Below are positions 52,526 through 62,566 of a stretch of 64,000 nucleotides of DNA, piece after piece. How positions within the stretch are numbered: the first letter of the stretch is position 1; each line of letters starts with the position of its first letter. A program made the translations under genes and the position numbers. Source of the DNA: Acetobacter estunensis (lineage in GTDB: Bacteria > Pseudomonadota > Alphaproteobacteria > Acetobacterales > Acetobacteraceae); NCBI RefSeq assembly GCF_019083805.1, contig NZ_JAHRDV010000006.1, forward strand, positions 1 to 64,000. The letters run 5' to 3'. The notes under the pieces were generated by a model, which saw only the letters and a list, made by a program, of their open reading frames with translations, searched no databases and was not told where the DNA came from.

Positions 52526-52652
52526 TCTCGGGTCGTAGGTGTGTGGGCAGTATTTGACTTGCGCTCACGGTCTTCCCATGTCCTGATGACATAGCGATGT
52601 CGAAGCATTGCCTCGGGGGCAGTGCGGATGTCGCGGGATGGGAGTTGCCGAC

Positions 52653-52805
52653 GTGTCGATGCCCGAATTCCTCATGCCCTTTTCGTCCGTTGTCGAGTGG
52701 ACGGTGTTTGCCGGTATGGCTGGACTGATCGCCGCGATGGCGGGCCGAAATGCGGCGCGTCAGCGAGCGTTGCAGCCGGTGCGGGTGCGTCGGCGGCAGG
52801 GTTGA
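52653..52805 (+). CDS. Small single-span membrane protein
   Basis: The frame SMPEFLMPFSSVVEWTVFAG continues into a Gly/Ala membrane helix and a basic tail ending RVRRRQG. GTG 52653 is chosen because GGGAG lies eight bases upstream; ATG 52638 or ATG 52659 are alternatives, giving 48-55 residues. It lies between the mutY unit and hemH. Function unknown, and no family recognised. Confidence 0.4.
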   Translation: MSMPEFLMPFSSVVEWTVFAGMAGLIAAMAGRNAARQRALQPVRVRRRQG

Positions 52806-52856
52806 TTTCGTTTCGCTGATTTCGCTTCATAGGCGTGATGGGCTAAGCCGGACCGC

Positions 52857-53894
52857 ATGAATTTCCTGCATGTTCCGGCTGCTCAGTCAGCCGCTTCCGT
52901 TGGGGGCGGACGTCTTGGCGTTCTACTCCTCAATCTCGGTACACCCGACGACACCAGCTTTGCATCCGTCCGGCGTTATCTGAGCGAATTTCTCTCGGAT
53001 CGGCGTGTGATCGAAGCCAATCCGGTTGTCTGGCAACCCATCCTGCAAGGGGTTGTTCTGACTGTGCGCCCCCGGCGTTCGGGCGAAGCTTATCGTCGGA
53101 TCTGGAACACTGCGCGTGATGAAAGCCCGTTGCGCACGTTTACTCGGGCACAGGCGGAGCAACTGGCCGAGCGGTTTGCGGCGGAAAATGTGCAGGTGGC
53201 GTGGGGCATGCGTTACGGCACGCCTTCGGTGGCCGATGGTGTGACGGAACTCATGCAGGCGGGGTGTGACCGTATTCTCGTCATGCCGCTCTATCCGCAA
53301 TACAGCGCCACGACGACGGCTACGGCCAATGACCAGCTCTTTCGCTTCTTGATGAAGCTGCGGCTCCAGCCTGCGATTCGTACGTTGCCCGCCTTTGCCG
53401 ATCATCCTCTCTATATTCGGGCATTGGCCGATTCCCTGAAGGCAGCAGTGGGAGGGCTTCCCGCGCCCCCGAAAATGGTGGTGATCTCTTTTCACGGCTT
53501 GCCTGAGGAGTATGTCCGCAAGGGCGATCCGTATCGGGACGAATGCGAGCGAACGGTCGCGGCTCTGCGGCAGGAGACGGGGCTGTCCGAAAAAGAGATG
53601 CCGATGACGTTTCAGTCCCGTTTCGGGCCGACGAAGTGGCTGGAGCCCTATACGGCGCCTTTTCTTGCGGGGCTTCCGGCTCAGGGCATTACGCGTGTTG
53701 CCGTCATGACACCGGGTTTCCTCACGGACTGCCTTGAGACACTCGATGAGATCGGCAACGAAGTGCGTGACGAGTTCCTTGCGGCAGGCGGAGAGGAGTT
53801 GACCTTGATCCCCTGCCTCAATGCCAGCAAGGGCGCGATAGATCTGCTCGAAGGGTTGGCGCGGGTTGAGTTGAGTGGCTGGTTGACGCCCTGA
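52857..53894 (+). CDS. hemH: Ferrochelatase
   Basis: HemH inserts Fe2+ into protoporphyrin IX, the last step of haem synthesis. The 345-residue product has GVLLLNLGTPDDTSFASVRR, PLYPQYSATTTAT, the catalytic histidine in VISFHGLPEEYVRKGDPY, and the glutamate region DCLETLDEIGNEV. FQSRFGPTKWLEPYT is the other invariant block. Length is typical of the proteobacterial form. The 245 bases downstream of the stop hold no gene recognised. Confidence 0.96.
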   Translation: MNFLHVPAAQSAASVGGGRLGVLLLNLGTPDDTSFASVRRYLSEFLSDRRVIEANPVVWQPILQGVVLTVRPRRSGEAYRRIWNTARDESPLRTFTRAQAEQLAERFAAENVQVAWGMRYGTPSVADGVTELMQAGCDRILVMPLYPQYSATTTATANDQLFRFLMKLRLQPAIRTLPAFADHPLYIRALADSLKAAVGGLPAPPKMVVISFHGLPEEYVRKGDPYRDECERTVAALRQETGLSEKEMPMTFQSRFGPTKWLEPYTAPFLAGLPAQGITRVAVMTPGFLTDCLETLDEIGNEVRDEFLAAGGEELTLIPCLNASKGAIDLLEGLARVELSGWLTP

Positions 53895-54139
53895 AGCTCC
53901 GTTTCACTCTGAACAGAACTCGTGCGATTTAAAGGAATTTTCTCGAAAAAGAGACGAAGGATAACAATTCGCCGTTTCCGTATACCTTCATGCAATGTTT
54001 GTTAACGGTCGGACCGTAACATTTCCTCAAGCCGCTGGAGAGTTCCGGCACCCTTGAGTCGCGCTTCTGCCTGACCATGCTCCTTGAGCCAAAAGGTGTG
54101 GACATGGATCGGGCAGAGCGATGATGGAAATGCAGAGTC

Positions 54140-57100
54140 ATGACCGACAGCACAAATGCGACGCCCCCCGTGTCCCGGAAAACCGGTGCCACGTCTCCTT
54201 CGATCCTTGTGGCCGATGACAATTACCAACTCAATCCGATCATCTTTAATCCGCTGGCCGGATTTGTTCTTTCGGACGGTCAGAGTGTCAATGCGGTCGA
54301 TACCATTACTGTTTCCGCTCTTTCGGGGGGCGCGTCTTTTAATACGACGCGGTTGAAGAGCGACAGTCGCATTTCTTCCGATGTTACCATAGGGAGCGAC
54401 GGGACACTCACCTATGAGGGAACGCTGGCGGATTTCGAGAATTATTTCGTTCCTGACCTTTCCGCTACGTGTGTCACGACGACTGTGACGACCCAGCAGT
54501 TTCAGGTCACGATTTCCAATTCTGCCGGGACAGCTACGGCAACGAACTCTGTTGTCATCAATCCGGATACTTCTCTCGCGCAGGCGATGATCAGTGGTAC
54601 CGATCCGCAGACAGTTTCAGATACGGCAGGCAGTGCCCAGCAGATAGGGCAGATATTCACTCTCCGCACGGCCAACTGGTCTCCTAATCTGTCAACGACG
54701 CAGGTTGCGACATTAACATTTTCCATTACCGGCGTTTCGGCGGGCGTAGGTGGTGTGCTCGAGGTGGACGATGTGCCATCGGGTGTAACGGTTTCCGGTA
54801 ACGATACAACCACGCTGACCCTGACGGGAACGGAATCCGAACTTGGCAGTCTTCTTCAGGATTCGTCGTTCCAAAGTCATCTTGCTTTTGTTCCCGGAAG
54901 TGACTCCACCCTTCTCTCTACGCAGCAGGCTCAGATCGGGATCAGCGCTACCCTGCAGGAACAGGGCAGTGACATTGTACAGAAGGTAGATTCTTCTCTG
55001 CTTGAGGATGGTCACGTTTCGCCCATGACCTTGCAGGTCGTGCCCACCGTTCCTTCGGGAAATGATGCCGTAACGAACGGGCATTATTCCATCACGCAGG
55101 CTTCGACATCGCTGCAGCTTTTCTCCGCCGATAACGGTGTGAAAATCAGCAATGGTTATGGTGGCGATGTGACGGTTGCTGTGCAGAGCAGTAACGCGCT
55201 GGCGGGTACGCTCGATTTTGCTTCCGCGTCCACGACAGGTCTTATCGGAAGTGTTGCGAACACCACCACAAATGGCCAGCAGATCATTTCTGCGAGCTTT
55301 GACAGCGCTGCGGATGCGGCCTCCTTTCTTGAGGGGGTGAATTTCGAAACCGGGCAGGGCGCGGCGGCGGCAGGTCAGTCAACAACGCTTTCGGTGAGTG
55401 CGACCAACGGCAATCCGTATGAATCGACGGTGTCCTGGTCGGAAACTCTTCAGGTCTTTCCGTCGGATTCCCCATCGCTGACAGGGCTTGTTCAATCAGG
55501 AACGACGGCGGTTAATGCGGCGGGTGATGCGAGCACACCGTTTGCGACTGTCGTGGTCAACAGTCCGGATGATCTGCCTGTTACGATCACTGTTTCGGCT
55601 TCGGGCAACAGCGGTCTTCTCGCAACAAGCGCCAGTTCCGATGTGACGGTGTCCGGGAACGACACGTCTACACTGACGCTCACGGGAACGGCAGCGGAGG
55701 TGCAGGCGGCACTGCGGAATGCGACCTTCCAGCCGTACGGTGATCTTTCCTCTTCCACGGATTTTTCGTTTTCCACAACGATCAGCAATGGTTTTTCCAC
55801 CGACAGTGCCACGTCATCCGTCACTGTGGTTCCCGATATCTCACTGACCGTTCCTGACGAGAACGTCGATCTGTCTTCGCTTCTGAAGGACTCTACGCTC
55901 AGTGGTATTAGTGGTGCGTCACAGGTCGATGTGTTGACGATCAAGGAGACCTCGGGGGACGGCCAATTTGTGGATTCTGGTAAGGGGCCTCTCCAGTCCG
56001 CCATTTCCGCCGATGGCAAAACTCTGGTGCTGAGTGGCACGCTGGCAGAACTGAAAGCCGATCTTGCAAGCGGCGCGATCACCGCTACGGATCCCACGAC
56101 GGCCGCGGGCACTACTGGTGGAACGGCGTCGCTGTCTTTCACTCTCTCACAGGATGCCGACAGCGCCACGGCTTCCGCAGACGTGGTTCTGCCGGGTTCC
56201 ATGGTGACGAATATCGTCGATCCTGATGCTGGCAGCACGATCACAGCAACGGCTTCTGCACCTCTTACTGTGGTCAATGACAACGCGAGTCTGACTCAGG
56301 GCAGCACTTTTGTCCTGCAAGATGGGAGCACGGTCAGTGCTACGGAGACAGGGCGTAATGGTGACACGTTTGCCATGGGAGTGGACGGCGGAAGTTCCGC
56401 GTTAAGTTTGGCTAATACGGGCGAGGGTGTCAGCACGGTCGTCACCGCTGGCGGTGTCCAGACGGTGGATGCGTCGTCGAGCACGTCGCGGGTTACGGTT
56501 TTCAGCGGTGCGCAGTCTGTGGATTTCAAGGGAGGCACAGGCGAACTTGTGTCCAACGGTTCGGGCGATACGACCGATTGGACTGTTACCGGTACGTCCG
56601 GTGGTGACAACCAGCTCTGGCTGGGCGACGGGACGGCCACGATCAACGCGGGTGGCTTCAATCAGGTGATTCTGGGCAATGGTTCGGGCCTGAACGGCAC
56701 GGTGGCCATCACGGGGGGCACGTCAGCGGATCAGGAAGAGGTTGATCTGTGGAATGGTTCGGGCACGACCGGAACGGTGACGCAGACGGGCGATTCCTAT
56801 CTCACGGTGTTTGGCAGCAGCGCGGGCGGCACGAACGATGCGACGTTGAGCAATGGCATTGTGGCGCTCTCGGGTGACACAAGCGAGATCACGGCGCAGG
56901 ATCAGGGCACGGTTCAGGTATGGGCCAATGGTGGAGCGACAACCTTCACCGATGCGGGAACGGGCGATGCCCAGTTCTATGAAACCGGTTCGGGCACCTT
57001 CTCCGTCAAGGACACCGGCGCTTCCACGGGTACCTTGACGATTGGTGTGTTCGCCGGTGCGAATGCGACGTGGACGGCGACGACGGCGGCTCGTCAGACC

Positions 57101-58237
57101 ATCATCTCGGTGGCATCCGGCAACGGAACGGTTGTGACGGGCGCTGGAGTGGTAACGGCCCAGCAGATGGCCGATGCTGCCGTGACCTATAACCTTGGAC
57201 AGGACGGTGTGTCGTCGCAACTCGATCTGACAGCGACCGGGAAGAACGCGGCCCTTATCAATACCGCTGGCGGTGTCCAGACGGTGGATGCGTCGTCGAG
57301 CACGTCGCGGGTGACGGTTTTCAGCGGTGCGCAGTCTGTGGATTTCAAGGGAGGCACAGGCGAACTTGTGTCCAACGGTTCGGGCGATGCGACCGATTGG
57401 ACTGTTACCGGTACGTCCGGTGGTGACAACCAGCTCTGGCTGGGCGACGGGACGGCCACGATCAACGCTGGTGGCTTCAATCAGGTGATTCTGGGCAATG
57501 GTTCGGGCCTGAACGGCACGGTGGCCATCACGGGGGGCACGTCAGCGGATCAGGAAGAGGTTGATCTGTGGAATGGTTCGGGCACGACCGGAACGGTGAC
57601 GCAGACGGGCGATTCCTATCTCACGGTGTTTGGCAGCAGCGCGGGCGGCACGAACGATGCGACGTTGAGCAATGGCATTGTGGCGCTCTCGGGTGACACA
57701 AGCGAGATCACGGCGCAGGATCAGGGCACGGTTCAGGTATGGGCCAATGGTGGAGCGACAACCTTCACCGATGCGGGAACGGGCGATGCCCAGTTCTATG
57801 AAACCGGTTCGGGCACCTTCTCCGTCAAGGACACCGGCGCTTCCACGGACGATGCGACGCTGACAGTGATGGAATTTGCTTCGGCGTCCGCCAGCGGCAC
57901 GGTAACGGGTGGCAGCAAGAAGCTTGACGTCACGACGGGCGGCGGCACTCTGGATGTTGTTGCCGGTTCCGGCGGGCTTGATCTTTCCACTGCAGGCACG
58001 GGCGCGCTCACGCTCGATGTGACACAGGGATCGGACCACATCACGATTGCCAGCGGACACACCGGGGATGTCACGGTGATTGGTCGTAACCTGAATGCTG
58101 ATACCAGTTTCTCGATTTCTGGCACGGCGAGTCAGGCGATGGTGGGAAGCAACCTGGTGGTCAGTCTGGACGATGGCCACACCGTAACGTTTGTGGGGGA
58201 TGCCAGCAGCAATAATATGTCCTTGTTTCTGGCTTGA
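54140..58237 (+). CDS. Large repetitive surface/secreted protein
   Basis: This 1365-residue protein has no Sec signal peptide. Residues 1-700 contain successive Ig/cadherin-like units marked by recurring TTLTLTGTESELGSLL, TSTLTLTGTAAEVQAAL and TLVLSGTLAELKADL. Residues 769-963 and 1042-1237 are almost identical strand-rich blocks (GGVQTVDASSSTSRVTVFSG...). The C-terminus ends in a hydrophobic tip (NNMSLFLA) that would suit a type I secretion signal, but no RTX nonapeptides are visible. Adhesin or biofilm matrix protein is the best guess. No T1SS genes are adjacent. Its Ser/Thr/Gly-rich repeats could be substrates for the heptosyltransferase at 20524. Confidence 0.72.
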   Translation: MTDSTNATPPVSRKTGATSPSILVADDNYQLNPIIFNPLAGFVLSDGQSVNAVDTITVSALSGGASFNTTRLKSDSRISSDVTIGSDGTLTYEGTLADFENYFVPDLSATCVTTTVTTQQFQVTISNSAGTATATNSVVINPDTSLAQAMISGTDPQTVSDTAGSAQQIGQIFTLRTANWSPNLSTTQVATLTFSITGVSAGVGGVLEVDDVPSGVTVSGNDTTTLTLTGTESELGSLLQDSSFQSHLAFVPGSDSTLLSTQQAQIGISATLQEQGSDIVQKVDSSLLEDGHVSPMTLQVVPTVPSGNDAVTNGHYSITQASTSLQLFSADNGVKISNGYGGDVTVAVQSSNALAGTLDFASASTTGLIGSVANTTTNGQQIISASFDSAADAASFLEGVNFETGQGAAAAGQSTTLSVSATNGNPYESTVSWSETLQVFPSDSPSLTGLVQSGTTAVNAAGDASTPFATVVVNSPDDLPVTITVSASGNSGLLATSASSDVTVSGNDTSTLTLTGTAAEVQAALRNATFQPYGDLSSSTDFSFSTTISNGFSTDSATSSVTVVPDISLTVPDENVDLSSLLKDSTLSGISGASQVDVLTIKETSGDGQFVDSGKGPLQSAISADGKTLVLSGTLAELKADLASGAITATDPTTAAGTTGGTASLSFTLSQDADSATASADVVLPGSMVTNIVDPDAGSTITATASAPLTVVNDNASLTQGSTFVLQDGSTVSATETGRNGDTFAMGVDGGSSALSLANTGEGVSTVVTAGGVQTVDASSSTSRVTVFSGAQSVDFKGGTGELVSNGSGDTTDWTVTGTSGGDNQLWLGDGTATINAGGFNQVILGNGSGLNGTVAITGGTSADQEEVDLWNGSGTTGTVTQTGDSYLTVFGSSAGGTNDATLSNGIVALSGDTSEITAQDQGTVQVWANGGATTFTDAGTGDAQFYETGSGTFSVKDTGASTGTLTIGVFAGANATWTATTAARQTIISVASGNGTVVTGAGVVTAQQMADAAVTYNLGQDGVSSQLDLTATGKNAALINTAGGVQTVDASSSTSRVTVFSGAQSVDFKGGTGELVSNGSGDATDWTVTGTSGGDNQLWLGDGTATINAGGFNQVILGNGSGLNGTVAITGGTSADQEEVDLWNGSGTTGTVTQTGDSYLTVFGSSAGGTNDATLSNGIVALSGDTSEITAQDQGTVQVWANGGATTFTDAGTGDAQFYETGSGTFSVKDTGASTDDATLTVMEFASASASGTVTGGSKKLDVTTGGGTLDVVAGSGGLDLSTAGTGALTLDVTQGSDHITIASGHTGDVTVIGRNLNADTSFSISGTASQAMVGSNLVVSLDDGHTVTFVGDASSNNMSLFLA
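56444..57029 (+). repeat. Internal direct repeat, copy 1 (586 bp)
   Basis: It matches the segment 819 bases downstream at all but three positions (56494, 56571 and 56651 by my reading). Copies encode the same 195-residue strand-rich block. The near identity points to recent duplication or gene conversion. Confidence 0.9.
57263..57848 (+). repeat. Internal direct repeat, copy 2 (586 bp)
   Basis: Second copy, in frame with the first (offset 819 = 273 codons). The 233-base spacer between copies differs from what follows copy 2, so the duplicated unit plus an unrelated linker (TGTLTIGVFAGANATWTATT onward) makes the period. Confidence 0.9.
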
Positions 58238-58252
58238 TCCTATGTGGGGAGA

Positions 58253-58274
58253 AGCGGGCCTGATATGGTCCGCT
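58253..58274. terminator. Weak hairpin between converging genes
   Basis: AGCGGGCC and GGTCCGCT pair over 8 bp (one G-U) around TGATAT, in the 70-base gap between the surface-protein stop and the Sel1 stop. No T-run follows. Confidence 0.35.
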
Positions 58275-58307
58275 CACGTCCTCGATAAGAAAAAGAAGTA
58301 GAGAATA

Positions 58308-59351
58308 CTATTCGTTCTGAGCGAGGAGTTTCACAAATTTCTGTGCTCCGGGATGTCCGGCCTGCGCGGCCTCGCGCAGCATGGTGAGGGCGCCCTCTCT
58401 GTCTGAAAAGGACGGCTGTCCTTCCAGAGTCAGGCGTCCATACATATAGAGTGCCCCGGGATCTTTTATGGACGCACCAAGATGGAACCAGTTCATGGCC
58501 TGTGTCATGTCTTTGGGTTCCGCAATGACGGCCCAGTAATCTCCCAGCACGCAGGCGGCCCGGCCATGACCGTTTTGTGCCGCGCGGCGCAGCAAAGTTT
58601 CGCCGCGTGTCAGGCGGCGTAACCGTTCACGTCGATCCGTTTCATCTTCAACGGGGGGAGGGGCGTGATTTTCCACCATCAGGCACTCACCGAGCAGCGC
58701 TTGCGCGTCGAGATGATCCGTAGATGCGGCTGTTTCAAGATGGTGTCGCGCGAGGATCGCATCGCGCGGCAGAAATTGTCCCCGCGCGTACCATTGCGCT
58801 AGCAGATGATGTGCTGCCCCGAGCCCGGTTTGCAAAGGTTCTTTCAGGCGCTCCATGACGGACTCGACAGAAGCACCGGAGCGCGCTTCCAGATCGGCGA
58901 GCGCCGTTACCGCAAGCGGCAGACCGGCCTGCGCTGCGGCTTGCAGGGCTTCTAGCCGTTCCTGAGGAGCCTGCGTGCGTGTCCGGTCAAGCAGCCACAC
59001 AAGGAAGAGAGAGGCTTGCGGGTTGGCGTGCGCGTGACCGAGGCGGGCCAGCCGGAACGCTTCCTGTGTCCGAGGGTGTTCTCTGCGTGATGCCTCAAGA
59101 GCTTTTTCGTCCGGAACCACGCCTTCCCATGCCAGTCGGGCCGCAGGATCGCAGGCTGGCCCGTCTCCCTTTGCTGCGGCCTGTTCCAGCCACCAGGCCG
59201 CGTGGCCGTGATGCGGCAGCGTCTCATGAGTGCCCAGCAGATAAGCCAGTCCGACGGTGCGCATGGCCTGAGCGTCTCCCTTGCGTGCCGCTTCAAGGGT
59301 TTTTTGGAGCGGGGTTTTTCGTTTCAGAAACCGAGGGAGAAGGTCACGCAC
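58308..59351 (-). CDS. Sel1-like repeat protein
   Basis: The 347-residue protein (GTG start) is made of Sel1/TPR-like helical pairs: DAQAMRTVGLAYLLGTHETL, AAHHLLAQWYARGQFLPRDA, DAQALLGECLM and PGALYMYGRLTLEGQPSFSD, with the A-x-x-x-L-G-x-x-Y spacing. No signal peptide or membrane segment is seen. Sel1 proteins scaffold signalling or envelope complexes. It faces the large surface protein and is divergent from the GGDEF/EAL gene, so a link with c-di-GMP signalling is possible but unproven. Confidence 0.82.
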   Translation of the reverse strand: MRDLLPRFLKRKTPLQKTLEAARKGDAQAMRTVGLAYLLGTHETLPHHGHAAWWLEQAAAKGDGPACDPAARLAWEGVVPDEKALEASRREHPRTQEAFRLARLGHAHANPQASLFLVWLLDRTRTQAPQERLEALQAAAQAGLPLAVTALADLEARSGASVESVMERLKEPLQTGLGAAHHLLAQWYARGQFLPRDAILARHHLETAASTDHLDAQALLGECLMVENHAPPPVEDETDRRERLRRLTRGETLLRRAAQNGHGRAACVLGDYWAVIAEPKDMTQAMNWFHLGASIKDPGALYMYGRLTLEGQPSFSDREGALTMLREAAQAGHPGAQKFVKLLAQNE

Positions 59352-59500
59352 GCAAGGAGCTTTCCAGATAACGGCAGAAGACGTCGGCCTAACATGTCCG
59401 CTTACAAGGGTCAGCCTGTCAGTCTTATGTCGGCGTTAATGTGTTGCTGGTTAGGTGTCTCACGAAAACGACATGTTGCGACAGGTGAGAACACGACGCG

Positions 59501-61897
59501 ATGGAGCGGCTGTTTACATTCCTTCTCAGTGGACAGAATGCAGAGTCTCATCTGAGTGTCATTGCGATAGCGATCCTGACATCCGCTCTCGCGATCTTCT
59601 TTCTCTCGCGGCAATCGTTGCAGTCTCGTGAAAGCGTTCTCGCTTTCGGTGCCACGGTCACCCTTGCTGAACTTGGGACGTTTTTCGACACGTTCTGGTC
59701 GACTCATTCCAGTTTGTGGGGGACCAGTCCGGAGCCGGCGACAGTCCTTTCCGGGCTGGTCATCTGGGCATCAGCCACAGGGGCGGGGTGGCTTTATCGG
59801 TGTCATAGGCGGACCATAAAATCAGTCATTCTTGCGGGTAGCGTGCTCGCGTTCGGAATGACCTTTTCAGCGTTCTATATTCTCTGTGCGGCGGTTGAGC
59901 CGGGAGTGCTGGCTTACGATCTCTGGGTCGTGCTCTTCGTGCTGGTGTTGAGTGCCACACTCTGCGGTTTTGCTTTCTGGGAACTTGGCAGTCAGGCGGC
60001 CTCGCGTCCCCGGCTTGTGGCCACAGCCCTTCTTGCTCTGGCGCTGACCCTGCTTCCGTTGGGATGTATGGGGTCCGTTCTGCCGTTCGATCAATGGCTG
60101 ACGCTCGTGCAGCAGCCCGACAGCGCATTATTTTCGCCGCTTGCCGTGTTGTGTCTGTCCGGTTTTACCGCCCTCATCCTGCTGTTTTGTCTCGCCTCAT
60201 TGCTCGATATTCGCGTGGCCATCGCCCAGCGGCAGGAAAGCGATCGCATGAGGCATCTGGCGGATGGTACGTTTGAAGGGCTGCTCATCTGCCGAAATGA
60301 AACAATCCTCGATGCCAACAACCGTATTCAGGAAATGCTGGGGCTCGATCTTCCACAACTCCAGGAGAAGCGGCTGTCGGATTTGTTCCAGGACACCGGT
60401 TCCAAGCAGGATCATGTCTTTTCTGTTGGCGATCAGTTGAGGGTGGGAAATCCGGAGCAGAGGGAACTGCTCGGACCGAATGGGCGCCGTATTCCTGTTG
60501 AGGTTCTGTCACGCGAACTGCCGTATGTGGACGGGGAAGCGACCATTGTTGCGGTTCGTGATGTCACTGAGCGGAAAGCAGCGGAAGAACACATTCGTTA
60601 TCTGGCTCTGCACGATTCGCTCACCTCTCTCCCCAATCGTCGCGCTTTGGAGAGTGTGCTGGGTCAGATTCTTGAAAAGTCCCACGGTGACGACGGGCCG
60701 CAGGCAGCCATTCTTGGGCTGGATCTGGATGGGTTTAAAGCCGTCAACGACACGCTGGGTCACCACGCAGGCGATCTGCTGCTCAGGGAGGTCGCGGAAC
60801 GGTTCCAGTCCCAGCTTCGTGACTCTGACTACATTGCTCGCATCGGTGGAGATGAGTTCGTCATTGTCCTGCGTGGCGTCACATCGCCTGCCGATGCTCA
60901 GCAACTGGCTCAGCGTCTGTTGGCAAGTCTGTGGCAGCCGTTCAAATTGGGTGGCCATGATGCCTATGTGGGCGTGAGCATCGGTATCGCCATCTGTCCT
61001 CGCGATGGGCATTCGGCGCAGATGCTGCTGAAATGCGCCGATATCGCCATGTATCAGGCCAAACTTGCCGGAAAAGGGCAGGTCTGTGAGTTCCAGCGCG
61101 GCATGGATGTGGCGGTGCGGGAACGGCATGATCTCGAACTGGAGCTGCGCGCCGCGATCAGTCGTCATGAACTCATGCTGTATTATCAGCCGCTTTTTGG
61201 CAGGGACGGAAAGATCATCGGTTTCGAGGCGCTGGCGCGTTGGCCGCATCCGCATCGCGGTATGATCCCTCCCGATCGTTTCATTCCATTGGCCGAGGAA
61301 AGCGGTCTTATCGTGCCGTTGGGTGAGTGGGTGCTGCGCACCGCCTGCTCGGTGGCTGTCAACTGGCCTTCCGACCTCAGTATTGCGGTCAATCTGTCCC
61401 CCACACAGTTCCAGCGTGTCGATCTGGTGGGGACGGTGCGCGATATCCTGCATGAGACGGGACTGGCACCCTCCCGGTTGGAACTGGAAGTGACGGAAAA
61501 CCTCCTGATGGAGGATGTGCCACGCGCTCTGGCGCTGGTGAAGGATCTGCGGGCGCTCGGGGTGCGGGTGGCGCTGGACGATTTCGGCACCGGCTATTCG
61601 AGCCTTGCCTATCTTCACGACTTCCCGTTCGACAAGGTGAAGGTGGATCGTTCCTTCATCAACAAGATCACCAATGATGCCAATGCCTGGACCATCGTGG
61701 AATCGATCATTGTCATGAGCCACAAGCTCAAGCTGCGCGTGACAGCGGAAGGAATCGAGACGGGCGCCCAGCTTGAACTCCTGACCGACCATGATTGCGA
61801 CGAAATGCAGGGATTTCTGCTCGGTCGGCCCATGCCCGAGGAAGAGGCGAGCCGTCTCGCGGAAGTGGTGCGACAGGATTGCGATGCTGCCGATTGA
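59501..61897 (+). CDS. Membrane-anchored PAS-GGDEF-EAL c-di-GMP enzyme with MHYT-like N-terminus
   Basis: The 798-residue protein has seven N-terminal transmembrane helices, a PAS domain (about 260-355), a GGDEF domain with intact IGGDEF near residue 450 and DLDGFKAVNDTLGHHAGD, and an EAL domain with FEALARWPHPHRG near 576, ENLLMEDV, ALDDFGTGYSSLAYL and TAEGIET. Both catalytic sites look complete, so it can in principle make and degrade c-di-GMP. The membrane part aligns with MHYT sensors by topology, but the MHYT motif position reads SAFYIL, so metal sensing is doubtful. Biofilm or cellulose control is the usual role in this family. Confidence 0.9.
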   Translation: MERLFTFLLSGQNAESHLSVIAIAILTSALAIFFLSRQSLQSRESVLAFGATVTLAELGTFFDTFWSTHSSLWGTSPEPATVLSGLVIWASATGAGWLYRCHRRTIKSVILAGSVLAFGMTFSAFYILCAAVEPGVLAYDLWVVLFVLVLSATLCGFAFWELGSQAASRPRLVATALLALALTLLPLGCMGSVLPFDQWLTLVQQPDSALFSPLAVLCLSGFTALILLFCLASLLDIRVAIAQRQESDRMRHLADGTFEGLLICRNETILDANNRIQEMLGLDLPQLQEKRLSDLFQDTGSKQDHVFSVGDQLRVGNPEQRELLGPNGRRIPVEVLSRELPYVDGEATIVAVRDVTERKAAEEHIRYLALHDSLTSLPNRRALESVLGQILEKSHGDDGPQAAILGLDLDGFKAVNDTLGHHAGDLLLREVAERFQSQLRDSDYIARIGGDEFVIVLRGVTSPADAQQLAQRLLASLWQPFKLGGHDAYVGVSIGIAICPRDGHSAQMLLKCADIAMYQAKLAGKGQVCEFQRGMDVAVRERHDLELELRAAISRHELMLYYQPLFGRDGKIIGFEALARWPHPHRGMIPPDRFIPLAEESGLIVPLGEWVLRTACSVAVNWPSDLSIAVNLSPTQFQRVDLVGTVRDILHETGLAPSRLELEVTENLLMEDVPRALALVKDLRALGVRVALDDFGTGYSSLAYLHDFPFDKVKVDRSFINKITNDANAWTIVESIIVMSHKLKLRVTAEGIETGAQLELLTDHDCDEMQGFLLGRPMPEEEASRLAEVVRQDCDAAD

Positions 61898-61969
61898 GGC
61901 TCCTGCCTCGTGAATATCCACCCTGCAGGGTCATGGCATTGAGGCACTCGATCCTGTATCAGGAACGGT

Positions 61970-62566
61970 ATGAACGACGCACGCACCGCCACATTGCATC
62001 GGGTCACCGGCGAGACCGATATCACCGTCACCATCAATCTCGATGGCACGGGCCGTGCGGTCATCGACACGGGGATCGGGTTTTTCGACCACATGCTGAC
62101 GGCGCTTGCGCGTCACGGCATGGTGGATATCGACGTGACGGCCAAGGGCGATCTTGAGGTCGATTTTCATCACACGGTCGAAGACGTGGGCATCACGCTT
62201 GGGCAGGCGTTCCGCAAAGCGCTGGGCGACAAGAAAGGCGTGCGGCGGTTTGGGCATGCGCTTGTGCCATTGGACGAGGCGCTGGCCGAAGTGGTGGTGG
62301 ATCTGTCGGGACGTCCATTCCTCGCATGGGATCTGCCGTTTCCGACTGAGAAGATCGGCATCATGGACACCGAACTATTCGAGGAATTTTTCCGCGCCTT
62401 CGCCATGTCCGCAATGATCACCCTGCATGTCACGCGCAAGGTGGGGCGTAACAGTCACCACATCGCGGAAAGCGCGTTCAAGGCAGCCGCGCGTGCCTTG
62501 CGTATGGCTGTCGAATTCGATCCCCGCGCGGTGGGCATCGTGCCTTCCACCAAGGGTGTGCTGTGA
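61970..62566 (+). CDS. hisB: Imidazoleglycerol-phosphate dehydratase
   Basis: HisB makes imidazole-acetol phosphate, the substrate of HisC. The 198-residue monofunctional enzyme has [20 protein letters not shown], the paired metal-binding [26 protein letters not shown] and [15 protein letters not shown]. It lacks the phosphatase domain of the enterobacterial form. It heads the window's part of a his operon: the next gene (DUF2628) overlaps its stop by 4 bases. Confidence 0.96.
   Translation: MNDARTATLHRVTGETDITVTINLDGTGRAVIDTGIGFFDHMLTALARHGMVDIDVTAKGDLEVDFHHTVEDVGITLGQAFRKALGDKKGVRRFGHALVPLDEALAEVVVDLSGRPFLAWDLPFPTEKIGIMDTELFEEFFRAFAMSAMITLHVTRKVGRNSHHIAESAFKAAARALRMAVEFDPRAVGIVPSTKGVL

Noticed and set aside
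60509-61921. 470-codon minus-strand open frame over the GGDEF/EAL gene
   Set aside because: The plus-strand GGDEF and EAL motifs are intact; the antisense frame has no domain.
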